Source: JAENVT01 sp031412355 (GTDB lineage: Bacteria; Actinomycetota; Acidimicrobiia; Acidimicrobiales; Ilumatobacteraceae). Taken from it: a stretch of 5,755 nucleotides of DNA. Shown in pieces: positions 1-5,755 of the stretch; within the stretch, counting starts at the first letter, position 1, and the number at the start of each line of letters is the position of its first letter. The position numbers and the translations under genes are program-made. The DNA lies in contig JANOCR010000231.1 of NCBI GenBank assembly GCA_031412355.1, positions 1 to 5,755 on the forward strand. Direction: 5' to 3'. Under the pieces are notes generated by a model, which worked only from the letters and a program-made list of their open reading frames with translations, was not told where the DNA came from and made no database searches.

Positions 1-1191
1 GGAATCGAAGTCGCTGGGGAACGCGTTGATGGCCACCACGGGCGAGACCCCGTGCACCTTCACGTTCTCGATCTGCTTGATGAGGTTGGCGGCACCGGCC
101 CGAACGTCGTCGGGGTTCTCGGCCAACAGTTCAGGCGGCAGCGGCTTGCCGGCCACGATCTTGAACTTGCCGCTGTGGGCCTTCAACGCCCGGACCGTGG
201 CGACCAACACCGCGGCGTCGGGAACCATGCCGGAGTTGCGGCACTTGATGTTGAAGAACCGCTCGGCCCCCATGTCGGCGCCGAAGCCCGCCTCGGTGAT
301 GAGGTAGTCGCCAGTGTGGATACCGATCAGATCGCCGATGATCGACGAGTTGCCGTGGGCGATGTTGCCGAACGGGCCGGCATGCACGATGACGGGCGTG
401 TGCTCGAGGGTCTGCAGCAGGTTGGGCTTCAAGGCCTCGCGCATGATCACGGCCATCGAACCGGCGCCCTTCAACTGCTCGGCGGTCACCGGTTCGCCGG
501 CGCGGTTGTAGCCGACCACGATCCGCCCGAGGCGGGCCCGCAGGTCAGCGGCCGACGTCGCCAGCGCCAAGATTGCCATGACCTCCGACGCTGCAGTGAT
601 GTCGAACCCGGTCTGGCGGGTGACGCCGTCGGCCTTGCCGCCGAGGCCGACGATGATGTTGCGCAGGGCCCGGTCGTTGACGTCGAGCACTCGCCGCCAG
701 GTGATGTTGTGGATGTCGAGGTCGAGTTCGTTGCCCTGGTGCAGGTGGTTGTCGACCATGGCCGACAGCAAGTTGTGCGCTGCGGTGACCGCGTGGAAGT
801 CGCCGGTGAGGTGCAGGTTCAGCAACTCCATGGGGATCACCTGGCTGTAGCCGCCACCTGCGGCGCCGCCCTTGATGCCGAAGGTCGGACCCATCGACGG
901 CTGGCGCAGGCTGATCGTGGCCTGTTTGCCGATTTGTTTCATGGCCATGCCGAGACCCACGGTGGTCGTGGTCTTGCCCTCGCCCAACGGGGTAGGCGTG
1001 ATCGCGGTGACGACCACGTACTTGGCCGTCGGTCGGTCGGCGAGCTCGTCGATCGCCTCGAGCCTGATCTTGGCCAGGTCGTCGCCATGGGCCTCGAGCA
1101 GGTGTGGCCCGATTCCCATCTGCGCAGCGATGTCGGCGAGGGGCGCCAGGGTGGCGCCGCGGGCAATGTCAAGATCGGATGGGAACGCCAC
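1..1191 (-). CDS. fhs: Formate-tetrahydrofolate ligase (10-formyl-THF synthetase), N-terminal 397 residues, cut by the window edge
   Basis: This enzyme joins formate to tetrahydrofolate using ATP, giving 10-formyl-THF in the cytoplasm. Some organisms run it in reverse to release formate. Visible family marks are the P-loop TPTPLGEGKTTTT at residues 65-77, GIKGGAAGGGY at 105-115, ITEAGFGADMGAERFF at about 298-313, and VATVRALKAHSG at 330-341. The protein is open through position 1, so 397 of the usual 550-560 or so residues are present and the C-terminus is missing. The GTG start is chosen because a strong AAAGGAG lies 7 nt upstream and the protein then begins MAFPSDLDIARG, as expected for the family. 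One oddity is MELLNLHLTGD at 121-131, where most family members I know have MED(I/F)NLH. It lies 72 nt after the SDR gene and may be the last gene of the operon or have its own promoter. It probably captures C1 units released by the upstream demethylases (inference). The identification is firm. Confidence 0.97.
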   Translation of the reverse strand, partial: MAFPSDLDIARGATLAPLADIAAQMGIGPHLLEAHGDDLAKIRLEAIDELADRPTAKYVVVTAITPTPLGEGKTTTTVGLGMAMKQIGKQATISLRQPSMGPTFGIKGGAAGGGYSQVIPMELLNLHLTGDFHAVTAAHNLLSAMVDNHLHQGNELDLDIHNITWRRVLDVNDRALRNIIVGLGGKADGVTRQTGFDITAASEVMAILALATSAADLRARLGRIVVGYNRAGEPVTAEQLKGAGSMAVIMREALKPNLLQTLEHTPVIVHAGPFGNIAHGNSSIIGDLIGIHTGDYLITEAGFGADMGAERFFNIKCRNSGMVPDAAVLVATVRALKAHSGKFKIVAGKPLPPELLAENPDDVRAGAANLIKQIENVKVHGVSPVVAINAFPSDFDS

Positions 1192-1198
1192 TGATCGA

Positions 1199-1205
1199 CT
1201 CCTTT
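1199..1205 (-). promoter_or_regulatory. Ribosome binding site of fhs
   Basis: On the minus strand the bases read AAAGGAG, followed by a 7-nt spacer (TCGATCA) and then GTG at 1191. This near-ideal Shine-Dalgarno sequence decides the GTG start of fhs; no in-frame ATG exists at a better place. Confidence 0.85.
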
Positions 1206-1214
1206 GTCAGTCCG

Positions 1215-1265
1215 AGTATTCCGGGTCATCCCGCATTACGGAACCTGCCCACGATGCGGAATACT
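1215..1265 (-). repeat. Bulged inverted repeat in the SDR-fhs intergenic leader
   Basis: The arms AGTATTCCG (plus strand 1215-1223) and CGGAATACT (1257-1265) are a perfect 9-bp inverted repeat. An inner dyad, CCGCAT (1231-1236) and ATGCGG (1254-1259), shares three bases with the outer arm. On the minus-strand RNA the two combine into a 9-bp plus 3-bp stem, with a 10-nt bulge on one side and a 17-nt apical loop. The outer arm overlaps the TAG stop of the SDR gene (1264-1266), and the other arm ends about 10 nt before the fhs ribosome binding site. It could be an operator, an attenuator-like leader hairpin, or a weak terminator without a U-tract. No promoter boxes can be called with confidence. 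Confidence 0.45.
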
Positions 1266-2007
1266 AGTCCATCCCGGCGATCGTGCTGCCACCGAAGACC
1301 TGGCCGGTCGGCACCACCTCGACACGTGTCACGTCGACGTGTGCCGGCATGGTCAACGCCAGGCTGACCAGGGCGGCCACGTCAGTCGGTTGCACGGCCG
1401 TCGCGCCAGAGTACAACCGGGCGACGGCATTGTCGTGGCCACCCATCGCGTCGTCGTACAGGCTGGTCTGCACCCTGCCGGGAGCCAGCACCGTCACGCG
1501 TACCGGCGAGCCGTGCACGTCGATCCTCAATCCGTCGGCGAAGGTGTTGAGGGCGGCCTTGGTGGCCGAGTACACCGCTGTGTTAGCGGTCGGCCGGGTG
1601 GCCGCGATCGAGCCGGTGAAGACGATGTGGCCGAGGTTTCGCTGCAGCATCCCGGGGAGCAGCAGCAAGGTGGCGTGTACCGCGGCGCGCAGGTTGATGT
1701 CGATCAACGCGTCGGCGACGACGGTAGTGGATTGCTGGACGGGCTGAAGATCGCCGATGGTACCGGCGTTGTTGACCAGCACGTCGACACCTGGCTGGAT
1801 AGCGGACAGCGTGCCGGCCAACGCAGCGGTCTCGCGTACGTCGACTCCGTGCACGGTGACTGCCTCCAACCCGTCGAGTGAGGCGAGGGCCGCGTCGGGA
1901 AGCGCCAGGGCGTGCACGTGCATGCCCAGGCGGACCAGCTCGGCGACGATCGCCTGACCGATGCCGCCCGATGCGCCGGTGACAACCGCGGTGCGGAATG
2001 GGCTCAC
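1264..2007 (-). CDS. Short-chain dehydrogenase/reductase, YdfG-like (3-hydroxy acid dehydrogenase type)
   Basis: This is a classical SDR of 247 residues, the normal length, that oxidises or reduces an alcohol/carbonyl pair with NAD(P) in the cytoplasm. The cofactor motif TGASGGIG is at 10-17, NNAG at 79-82, and the catalytic tetrad is Asn105, Ser133, Tyr146 and Lys150 (YSATK). The C-terminal part, with LTMPAHVDVTRVEVVPTGQ (219-237), resembles the end of E. coli YdfG, which acts on serine and 3-hydroxypropionate-like 3-hydroxy acids. The exact substrate here is unknown. The start is GTG at 2007: it gives the usual short lead before the Rossmann fold, and its GTGA overlaps the upstream gene's TGA by 4 bp, implying translational coupling. 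The same frame stays open upstream to about 3000, but that extension is arginine-rich shadow sequence inside the flavoprotein gene, not a fused domain. A possible role is oxidation of 3-hydroxypropionate from acrylate, or of another hydroxy acid in the pathway (inference). Confidence 0.9.
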   Translation of the reverse strand: MSPFRTAVVTGASGGIGQAIVAELVRLGMHVHALALPDAALASLDGLEAVTVHGVDVRETAALAGTLSAIQPGVDVLVNNAGTIGDLQPVQQSTTVVADALIDINLRAAVHATLLLLPGMLQRNLGHIVFTGSIAATRPTANTAVYSATKAALNTFADGLRIDVHGSPVRVTVLAPGRVQTSLYDDAMGGHDNAVARLYSGATAVQPTDVAALVSLALTMPAHVDVTRVEVVPTGQVFGGSTIAGMD

Positions 2008-4046
2008 AGGTCTTTGCACAAGCGCAGGGCGTCGTAGATCGCAGCGTGGATGTTGCGCCCGGCCACGGCGTCGCCGATTCGGAACAACTGATATCCGTCG
2101 CCGGTGATGGGTTGGTCCCTGCCTGCGATCAGTGCCTGGTAGTCGATCTCGCCACCGTTGCACGAGCCCTTGGTGAGTGCGTGATACAGCTCGTCGTTGG
2201 CCAGCACGCCATGGTCGACCACGACTGCATCCACGGTGCGCGTGTGACGCACTGCGGAATGGTCGCTGCCGATCTCGACCAGCAGACGCCCGGCATCGCG
2301 GCGCACAGTACGCACCCGTTGGTTCAACGTGATGCGCGTGTCGGTCTCGTTGAACGCCCGCGCGTATGGCACCATGTTCAGGCCGCCCACGTCGACGCCG
2401 ACCGTTCGTTCGGGGGTGACGATCTCGAGCCGTGCCCCGGACCGGGCGAGCATCTCGGCGGTCGTCATCGCCGAGTGCGTGCCGTCGTCGTCGTAAAGCA
2501 GCACGTCGCCCTTCAGGCGTGCATCGCCGCCGACCACGTCCCAGGCCGACACGACCAGGTCGGCACCGGCTTCGAGCTCGGGATACTGCGGGAGCCCGCC
2601 GGTGGCGACGATCACGACGTCGGGCTGCAGGTCGCCGACGACGTGCTCGTCGGTGTACGTGTCGACCTGCACATCGACACCAAGTCGCGCCAACTCGCTG
2701 TCTCGCCATTCGACGATTCCCAGCAGATCCTTGCGTCGTGGGTTGCGCGCCGCCAGCCGGATCTGCCCTCCTGTCCACGGCATTGCCTCGAGCAGCACCA
2801 CGTCGTGGCCGCGCTCTGCGCACACCCGTGCCGCCTCCAGGCCGCCGGGTCCGGCCCCGATGATCACGACACGCCGAGCCCTGGTGGTGCGAGGGATGTC
2901 GTGCGGCATGGTCAGCTCGCGTCCGGTAGCCGCATTGTGGATGCACAACGCCTCGCCGGATTGGTAGATGCGATCGAGGCAGTAGGTCGCGCCCACGCAT
3001 GGCCTGATCGTGTGTTCGAGGCCGAGTTGGATCTTGCGCACCAGATGCGGTTCGGCCATCTGGGCACGGGTCATGCCGACCATGTCGACGAGGCCTTCAC
3101 GGATCGCGTGGCGAGCCGTGGCGACGTCGTCGATCTTGGACGCGTGCAGCACGGCCAGACCGGTCTCGGCGCGGACCATTCCGGCGAAATCGAGATGGGG
3201 CGCCGACGGCATGCCATGAATCGGGATCACTTCGCTGAGCACCGCATCGTTGACGATGGTGCCGCGGATGACGTTGACGAAGTCGATCAGCGGTTCGTCG
3301 CCAGGGCGGGCACCACTCAGACGCCGCAGGATCTCCAGGCCCGCCGGTGCATCGATACCGACGTCGAGCCGTTCGTCGACGGCCATGCGGATGCCGACGA
3401 TGTAGTCCGGGCCGACTCGTTCGCGAATTGCCCGCAGAACACGCAGCGGGAAGCGCAGGCGGTTCTCGAGCGACCCGCCGTACTCGTCGGTGCGCAGATT
3501 GGTGGCCGGGGACCAGAACTGATCGAACAGGTGGCCGTAGGCCTCTATCTCGATGCCGTCCATCCCACCGGCTTTCATCCGCTCGGCGGCATCGGCGTAG
3601 TGACCGACGATGCGGTCGATGTCCCACAGTTCGGCGACCTTCGGGTGGGCGCGATGAGCCGGCTCGCGCAGCGCCGACGGGGCCAGAACCGGCAGCCAAT
3701 CGTCCTGCCCCCAGCCGGTCCGCCGGCCGAGGTGGCTGATCTGGATCATCGCCGCCGCGCCATGTTCGTGGATGCCATCCGTCATCGCCTGGATCCATGG
3801 CACGATCGCATCGTCGTAGGCGTGCAGGTTGCCGAACGCCGGAGGACTGTCGGGCGAGACAATCGCCGTACCGGCTGTCATCGTCATCGCCAGACCACCC
3901 TTGGCCTTTTCGACGTGGTAGAGCCGATAGCGGTCCTTCGGCATGCCGTCCTCGCTGTACGCGGGCTCGTGGGACGACGAAAAGACCCGATTTCGCAGCC
4001 GAAGTTGCTTGAGCATGAACGGCTGCAGAAGTGGATCCGAAGTCAT
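2004..4046 (-). CDS. FMN/FAD oxidoreductase of the TMADH / dienoyl-CoA reductase / N-methylproline demethylase family
   Basis: This 680-residue cytoplasmic flavoprotein is full length for the family. Residues 1 to about 345 form an Old-Yellow-Enzyme-type TIM barrel for FMN, with DQFWSPATNLRTDEYGG-SLENR at 175-196 and Tyr170/His172 in the active-site strand, near Tyr169/His172 of trimethylamine dehydrogenase. A cysteine segment follows at 350-368, then an FAD/NAD(P) domain with VVIIGAGPGG (393-402), an ATGG (481-484) and a C-terminal GDA (658-660). The N-terminus has SSSHEPAY, with no cysteine for the covalent FMN link of trimethylamine dehydrogenase. The cluster segment is CVGATYC...C: Cys350, Cys356 and Cys368 are present, but the second expected cysteine is Ala353. 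The overall look is closest to proteins annotated as N-methylproline demethylase, which would oxidatively remove an N-methyl group as formaldehyde; a dienoyl-CoA reductase or another amine dehydrogenase is possible. The ATG at 4046 has only a weak AAGAAG upstream. It is coupled to the SDR gene by a 4-bp overlap. Confidence 0.9.
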   Translation of the reverse strand: MTSDPLLQPFMLKQLRLRNRVFSSSHEPAYSEDGMPKDRYRLYHVEKAKGGLAMTMTAGTAIVSPDSPPAFGNLHAYDDAIVPWIQAMTDGIHEHGAAAMIQISHLGRRTGWGQDDWLPVLAPSALREPAHRAHPKVAELWDIDRIVGHYADAAERMKAGGMDGIEIEAYGHLFDQFWSPATNLRTDEYGGSLENRLRFPLRVLRAIRERVGPDYIVGIRMAVDERLDVGIDAPAGLEILRRLSGARPGDEPLIDFVNVIRGTIVNDAVLSEVIPIHGMPSAPHLDFAGMVRAETGLAVLHASKIDDVATARHAIREGLVDMVGMTRAQMAEPHLVRKIQLGLEHTIRPCVGATYCLDRIYQSGEALCIHNAATGRELTMPHDIPRTTRARRVVIIGAGPGGLEAARVCAERGHDVVLLEAMPWTGGQIRLAARNPRRKDLLGIVEWRDSELARLGVDVQVDTYTDEHVVGDLQPDVVIVATGGLPQYPELEAGADLVVSAWDVVGGDARLKGDVLLYDDDGTHSAMTTAEMLARSGARLEIVTPERTVGVDVGGLNMVPYARAFNETDTRITLNQRVRTVRRDAGRLLVEIGSDHSAVRHTRTVDAVVVDHGVLANDELYHALTKGSCNGGEIDYQALIAGRDQPITGDGYQLFRIGDAVAGRNIHAAIYDALRLCKDL

Positions 4047-4105
4047 GGTTACTTCTTACAACCTCTGTCGACCCACGTCTGAACGGGTAGGGGCGACGAA
4101 GTCAC

Positions 4106-4156
4106 CGAAGTGTGTAGGTTCGATGCAGACACCCCGCATCGAACTTACACACTTCG
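4106..4156. terminator. Strong 21-bp hairpin between the M24 and flavoprotein genes (possible terminator or repeat)
   Basis: The arms at 4106-4126 and 4136-4156 are complementary at 20 of 21 positions around a 9-nt loop. The core is GTGTGTA(g/a)GTTCGATGC. The single imperfect pair, 4117/4145, is a G·U wobble in plus-strand RNA but an A·C mismatch in the minus-strand transcript. It begins 19 nt after the stop of the M24 gene, where a terminator would sit. No run of T follows on the minus strand, so it is not a textbook intrinsic terminator, although actinobacterial terminators often lack the U-tract. It could also protect the 3' end, be a protein-binding operator for the flavoprotein gene, or be a copy of a dispersed intergenic repeat. 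Confidence 0.6.
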
Positions 4157-4175
4157 CCGGAATGGCCCAGGGCTT

Positions 4176-5390
4176 TCAGGGAATCAGGGCGTCGATCAAC
4201 GGGTCATGTGACATCAGCTCGGCGCCCCTCGCGGTGATCAAAACCTGCTGCTCGAGCTTGACACCCTCGGTGCCGCCGACTGCGCCGATGTAGCTCTCGA
4301 CGCACACGACCATGTTCTCGAGGAACTGGCCGTCGTAGCCCCAATCGGCATAGTCGGCGGCATACGCGACGGTCGGAAACTCGTCGACCATGCCGGCTCC
4401 GTGGATCATCATCATGTAGCGGTTCGGTACGTATTCGTCGGGGACCGGCCAGCACTTCTCGCCGAACTCCTTGAACGACAGCCCCGGCCTGATCAGGTCG
4501 ATGTTGGTCAGGATCTGGTCCTGGGCAATGTCGTAGAGCTTGCGCTGCTCCGCCGTCGGCGCCTTGCCCGGGCAGACCAGCGTGCGCGAGATGTCGGCGA
4601 GGTAACCGAGCGGGCCGACCATGTCGGTGTCGAACGCGACGAGGTCGCCCGGCTCGATCACCCGATGGCCTGCCTCTTGGAACCACGGGTTGGTACGCGG
4701 CCCTGAGGTCAACAGTTTGCACTCGATCCACTCGCCGTCGTGGGCGATGTTGGTCTGGTGCAGGATGCTCCACAGTTCGTTCTCGGTCATGCCCGGTTGC
4801 AGTGCCTGGCGAATGCGATCGACGCCGACATCGCAGACGTCGATCGACAACTGCATGGCCATGATCTCTTCCGGCGTCTTGATCATGCGCGCCAGTTCGA
4901 GGGGCTCCTGCGCATCGAACAACTGGATGCCCGCATCGGTGAGGTGCTTCGCCCCCCACGGTTCGCAACGGTCGACCGCCAGGCGCTGGTCGACGCCGCC
5001 GTACTGACGCATGAGGTCGATGATGTCGCGCGACCACAGCTCTGCTTTCTCCTGAGTGCGCGGGCCGGCAAGGAAGTAGAACCACGGCACGGCCTTGCGT
5101 ACTTCGTCGACCGAATCGAGATCGGTCTGCAAGTACATGCACGTCCCGTACTCGAACAACACGACCGGGCCGTCGACGGGCACGAACACGTATCGGCCGG
5201 GGGCGTGCAACGTCCACACGTTGAAGGTGTGCGTGTCGGTGGCGTAGCGGATGTTGATCGGGTCGCTCAACAGTGCGGCGCCGTAGTCATGAGCAACGAG
5301 CTCGGCCCGAATTCGGGCGAGCCGGTCGATGCGAAGCTTGCGGCGGTCGATGGCCCCGATACGTGCCGGCATGTCGATGGCCAGGCTCAT
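4176..5390 (-). CDS. DddP-like M24-fold metalloenzyme (candidate DMSP lyase or related non-peptidase)
   Basis: The protein has 404 residues with a creatinase-like N-terminal domain (about 20-165) and a pita-bread M24 catalytic domain (about 170-390). Metal ligands are Asp254, Asp256, Asp266, His330, Glu365 and Glu380. From memory, the ligands of structurally studied DddP are D295, D297, D307, H371, E406 and E421: each is offset by exactly 41. Its Tyr366 and base Asp377 fall on Tyr325 and Asp336 here. YATD (49-52), SGPRTNPWFQE (229-239) and AFDTD (252-256) also match DddP as I recall it. DddP cleaves dimethylsulfoniopropionate to DMS and acrylate; ordinary M24 peptidases have a different first-Asp pattern. 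The shorter N-terminus accounts for the offset. There is no signal peptide, so it is cytoplasmic. The ATG is supported by AGGGGGA 6 nt upstream. It follows the MttB-family gene by 22 nt, so the two are surely cotranscribed. Family assignment is good; the substrate may be DMSP or another betaine-like compound, and a peptidase or creatinase-type hydrolase remains possible. Confidence 0.85.
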   Translation of the reverse strand: MSLAIDMPARIGAIDRRKLRIDRLARIRAELVAHDYGAALLSDPINIRYATDTHTFNVWTLHAPGRYVFVPVDGPVVLFEYGTCMYLQTDLDSVDEVRKAVPWFYFLAGPRTQEKAELWSRDIIDLMRQYGGVDQRLAVDRCEPWGAKHLTDAGIQLFDAQEPLELARMIKTPEEIMAMQLSIDVCDVGVDRIRQALQPGMTENELWSILHQTNIAHDGEWIECKLLTSGPRTNPWFQEAGHRVIEPGDLVAFDTDMVGPLGYLADISRTLVCPGKAPTAEQRKLYDIAQDQILTNIDLIRPGLSFKEFGEKCWPVPDEYVPNRYMMMIHGAGMVDEFPTVAYAADYADWGYDGQFLENMVVCVESYIGAVGGTEGVKLEQQVLITARGAELMSHDPLIDALIP

Positions 5391-5396
5391 GAGATG

Positions 5397-5403
5397 TCCC
5401 CCT
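5397..5403 (-). promoter_or_regulatory. Ribosome binding site of the M24/DddP-like gene
   Basis: The minus strand reads AGGGGGA, then a 6-nt spacer (CATCTC), then ATG at 5390. It lies inside the 22-nt gap after the MttB-family stop codon and supports this start over the internal ATG at residue 7. Confidence 0.75.
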
Positions 5404-5412
5404 GTCTAGACG

Positions 5413-5755
5413 TCAGTACCACTGGTCAGGCATAGAAGCTTTGCGTCGATCGATGAACTCGAGCAAAGCGGCATCGACAGCGTCGTCGATCGATGGCGCC
5501 TCGTACTTCGCCAGTACGTCGTGGCACAGCGCAGCGGCCCGAACCTCGCTGCTGCGTTCGCCGGCGTCGCGCCACTGCTCGAACGACGACGAGTCACTGA
5601 GGGCCGGTTCGTAGAACGCAGTCTCGTAGTGGCGCAGGGTGTGCTGTGCCGAAAAGAAGTGCTTGCCCGGGCCGATCTCCATGAACCCGTCGAGGGCGAA
5701 CTGGTCGGATCGGCAGTCGAAGCCCCGCCGGCCCTGCAGGCGCTGGCCGAGGTCG
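5413..5755 (-). CDS. Trimethylamine methyltransferase (MttB) family protein, C-terminal 113 residues, cut by the window edge
   Basis: The visible part is open from the window edge to a TGA at 5413-5415. It carries the usual C-terminal signature of the MttB superfamily: MEIGPGKHFFSAQHTLRHY (residues 25-43 of the fragment), then FEQWRDAG (58-65), a helical segment with LAKYEAP (81-87) and a terminal LLEFIDRR (97-104). Family members are about 470-520 residues and move a methyl group from a tertiary or quaternary amine to a cobalamin protein. Most bacterial members lack pyrrolysine and act on betaines such as glycine betaine, proline betaine, carnitine or gamma-butyrobetaine. The pyrrolysine/non-pyrrolysine site and the active-site residues lie outside the window, so the subtype is unknown. 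An ATG at 5682 lies inside the conserved motif and is not a true start. It is the first gene of the visible operon. Confidence 0.88.
   Translation of the reverse strand, partial: DLGQRLQGRRGFDCRSDQFALDGFMEIGPGKHFFSAQHTLRHYETAFYEPALSDSSSFEQWRDAGERSSEVRAAALCHDVLAKYEAPSIDDAVDAALLEFIDRRKASMPDQWY

Noticed and set aside
52..1194. A 380-residue open frame on the plus strand across fhs
   Set aside because: It is antisense to an unmistakable formate-tetrahydrofolate ligase and has low-complexity, family-free sequence.
1192..1263. A riboswitch (for example tetrahydrofolate or glycine class) in the fhs leader
   Set aside because: The gap is only 72 nt and I see none of the conserved core elements of those classes; only a simple bulged dyad is visible.
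2008..3000. A possible N-terminal extension of the SDR making a 578-residue fusion protein
   Set aside because: The extra part is arginine-rich shadow sequence inside the flavoprotein gene. The GTG at 2007 gives a normal SDR with the usual N-terminal spacing and a 4-bp stop-start overlap.
3950..3990. Covalent 6-S-cysteinyl FMN attachment, as in trimethylamine dehydrogenase
   Set aside because: The equivalent segment reads SSSHEPAY and has no cysteine, so FMN is probably bound non-covalently.
1998..4082. A 694-residue open frame on the plus strand, antisense to the flavoprotein gene
   Set aside because: Its composition is rich in His, Asp, Arg and Val with no recognisable domain. It mirrors the codon positions of the clearly real minus-strand gene, which is typical of high-GC DNA.
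4204..5217. A 337-residue minus-strand open frame inside the M24 gene
   Set aside because: It is a shifted frame, arginine- and proline-rich and without motifs; the overlapping 404-residue frame has full catalytic residues.

Overview
The window is a 5.75-kb piece of a high-GC bacterial chromosome. Every gene I can support lies on the minus strand, so transcription runs from high to low coordinates. GC-rich codon use, two GTG starts and protein flavour suggest a high-GC actinobacterium, possibly a marine or soil Acidimicrobiia-type lineage. That placement is inference only; no rRNA or marker gene is present.

Layout in transcription order: (1) 5755-5413, the C-terminal 113 residues of a trimethylamine methyltransferase (MttB) family protein, cut by the window edge; (2) 5390-4176, an M24-fold metalloenzyme that looks like the DMSP lyase DddP rather than a peptidase; (3) a 129-nt gap with a strong 21-bp hairpin at 4106-4156; (4) 4046-2004, a 680-residue FMN / iron-sulfur / FAD oxidoreductase of the trimethylamine dehydrogenase - dienoyl-CoA reductase - N-methylproline demethylase type; (5) 2007-1264, a YdfG-like short-chain dehydrogenase whose GTG start overlaps the previous stop by 4 bp; (6) a 72-nt gap with a bulged inverted repeat; (7) 1191-1, the first 397 residues of formate-tetrahydrofolate ligase (fhs), cut by the other edge.

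Together the genes read as a catabolic cluster for a methylated, betaine-like compound. The MttB-family protein would remove a methyl group by corrinoid-dependent transfer. The flavoprotein would remove another by oxidation, giving formaldehyde. Formate-tetrahydrofolate ligase would connect the released C1 units to the folate pool. Two substrate models fit. One is proline betaine to N-methylproline to proline (MttB-like then flavoprotein). The other is DMSP: DddP-like cleavage to DMS and acrylate, with the SDR oxidising 3-hydroxypropionate further down. The sequence alone does not decide between them.

The most notable points are the near-exact DddP metal-ligand and catalytic-residue layout in the M24 protein, the loss of one of the four expected cluster cysteines in the flavoprotein, and the two dyad-symmetry elements between genes. 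There is no gene-free stretch longer than 300 bases, and I see no RNA genes, mobile elements or CRISPR arrays.
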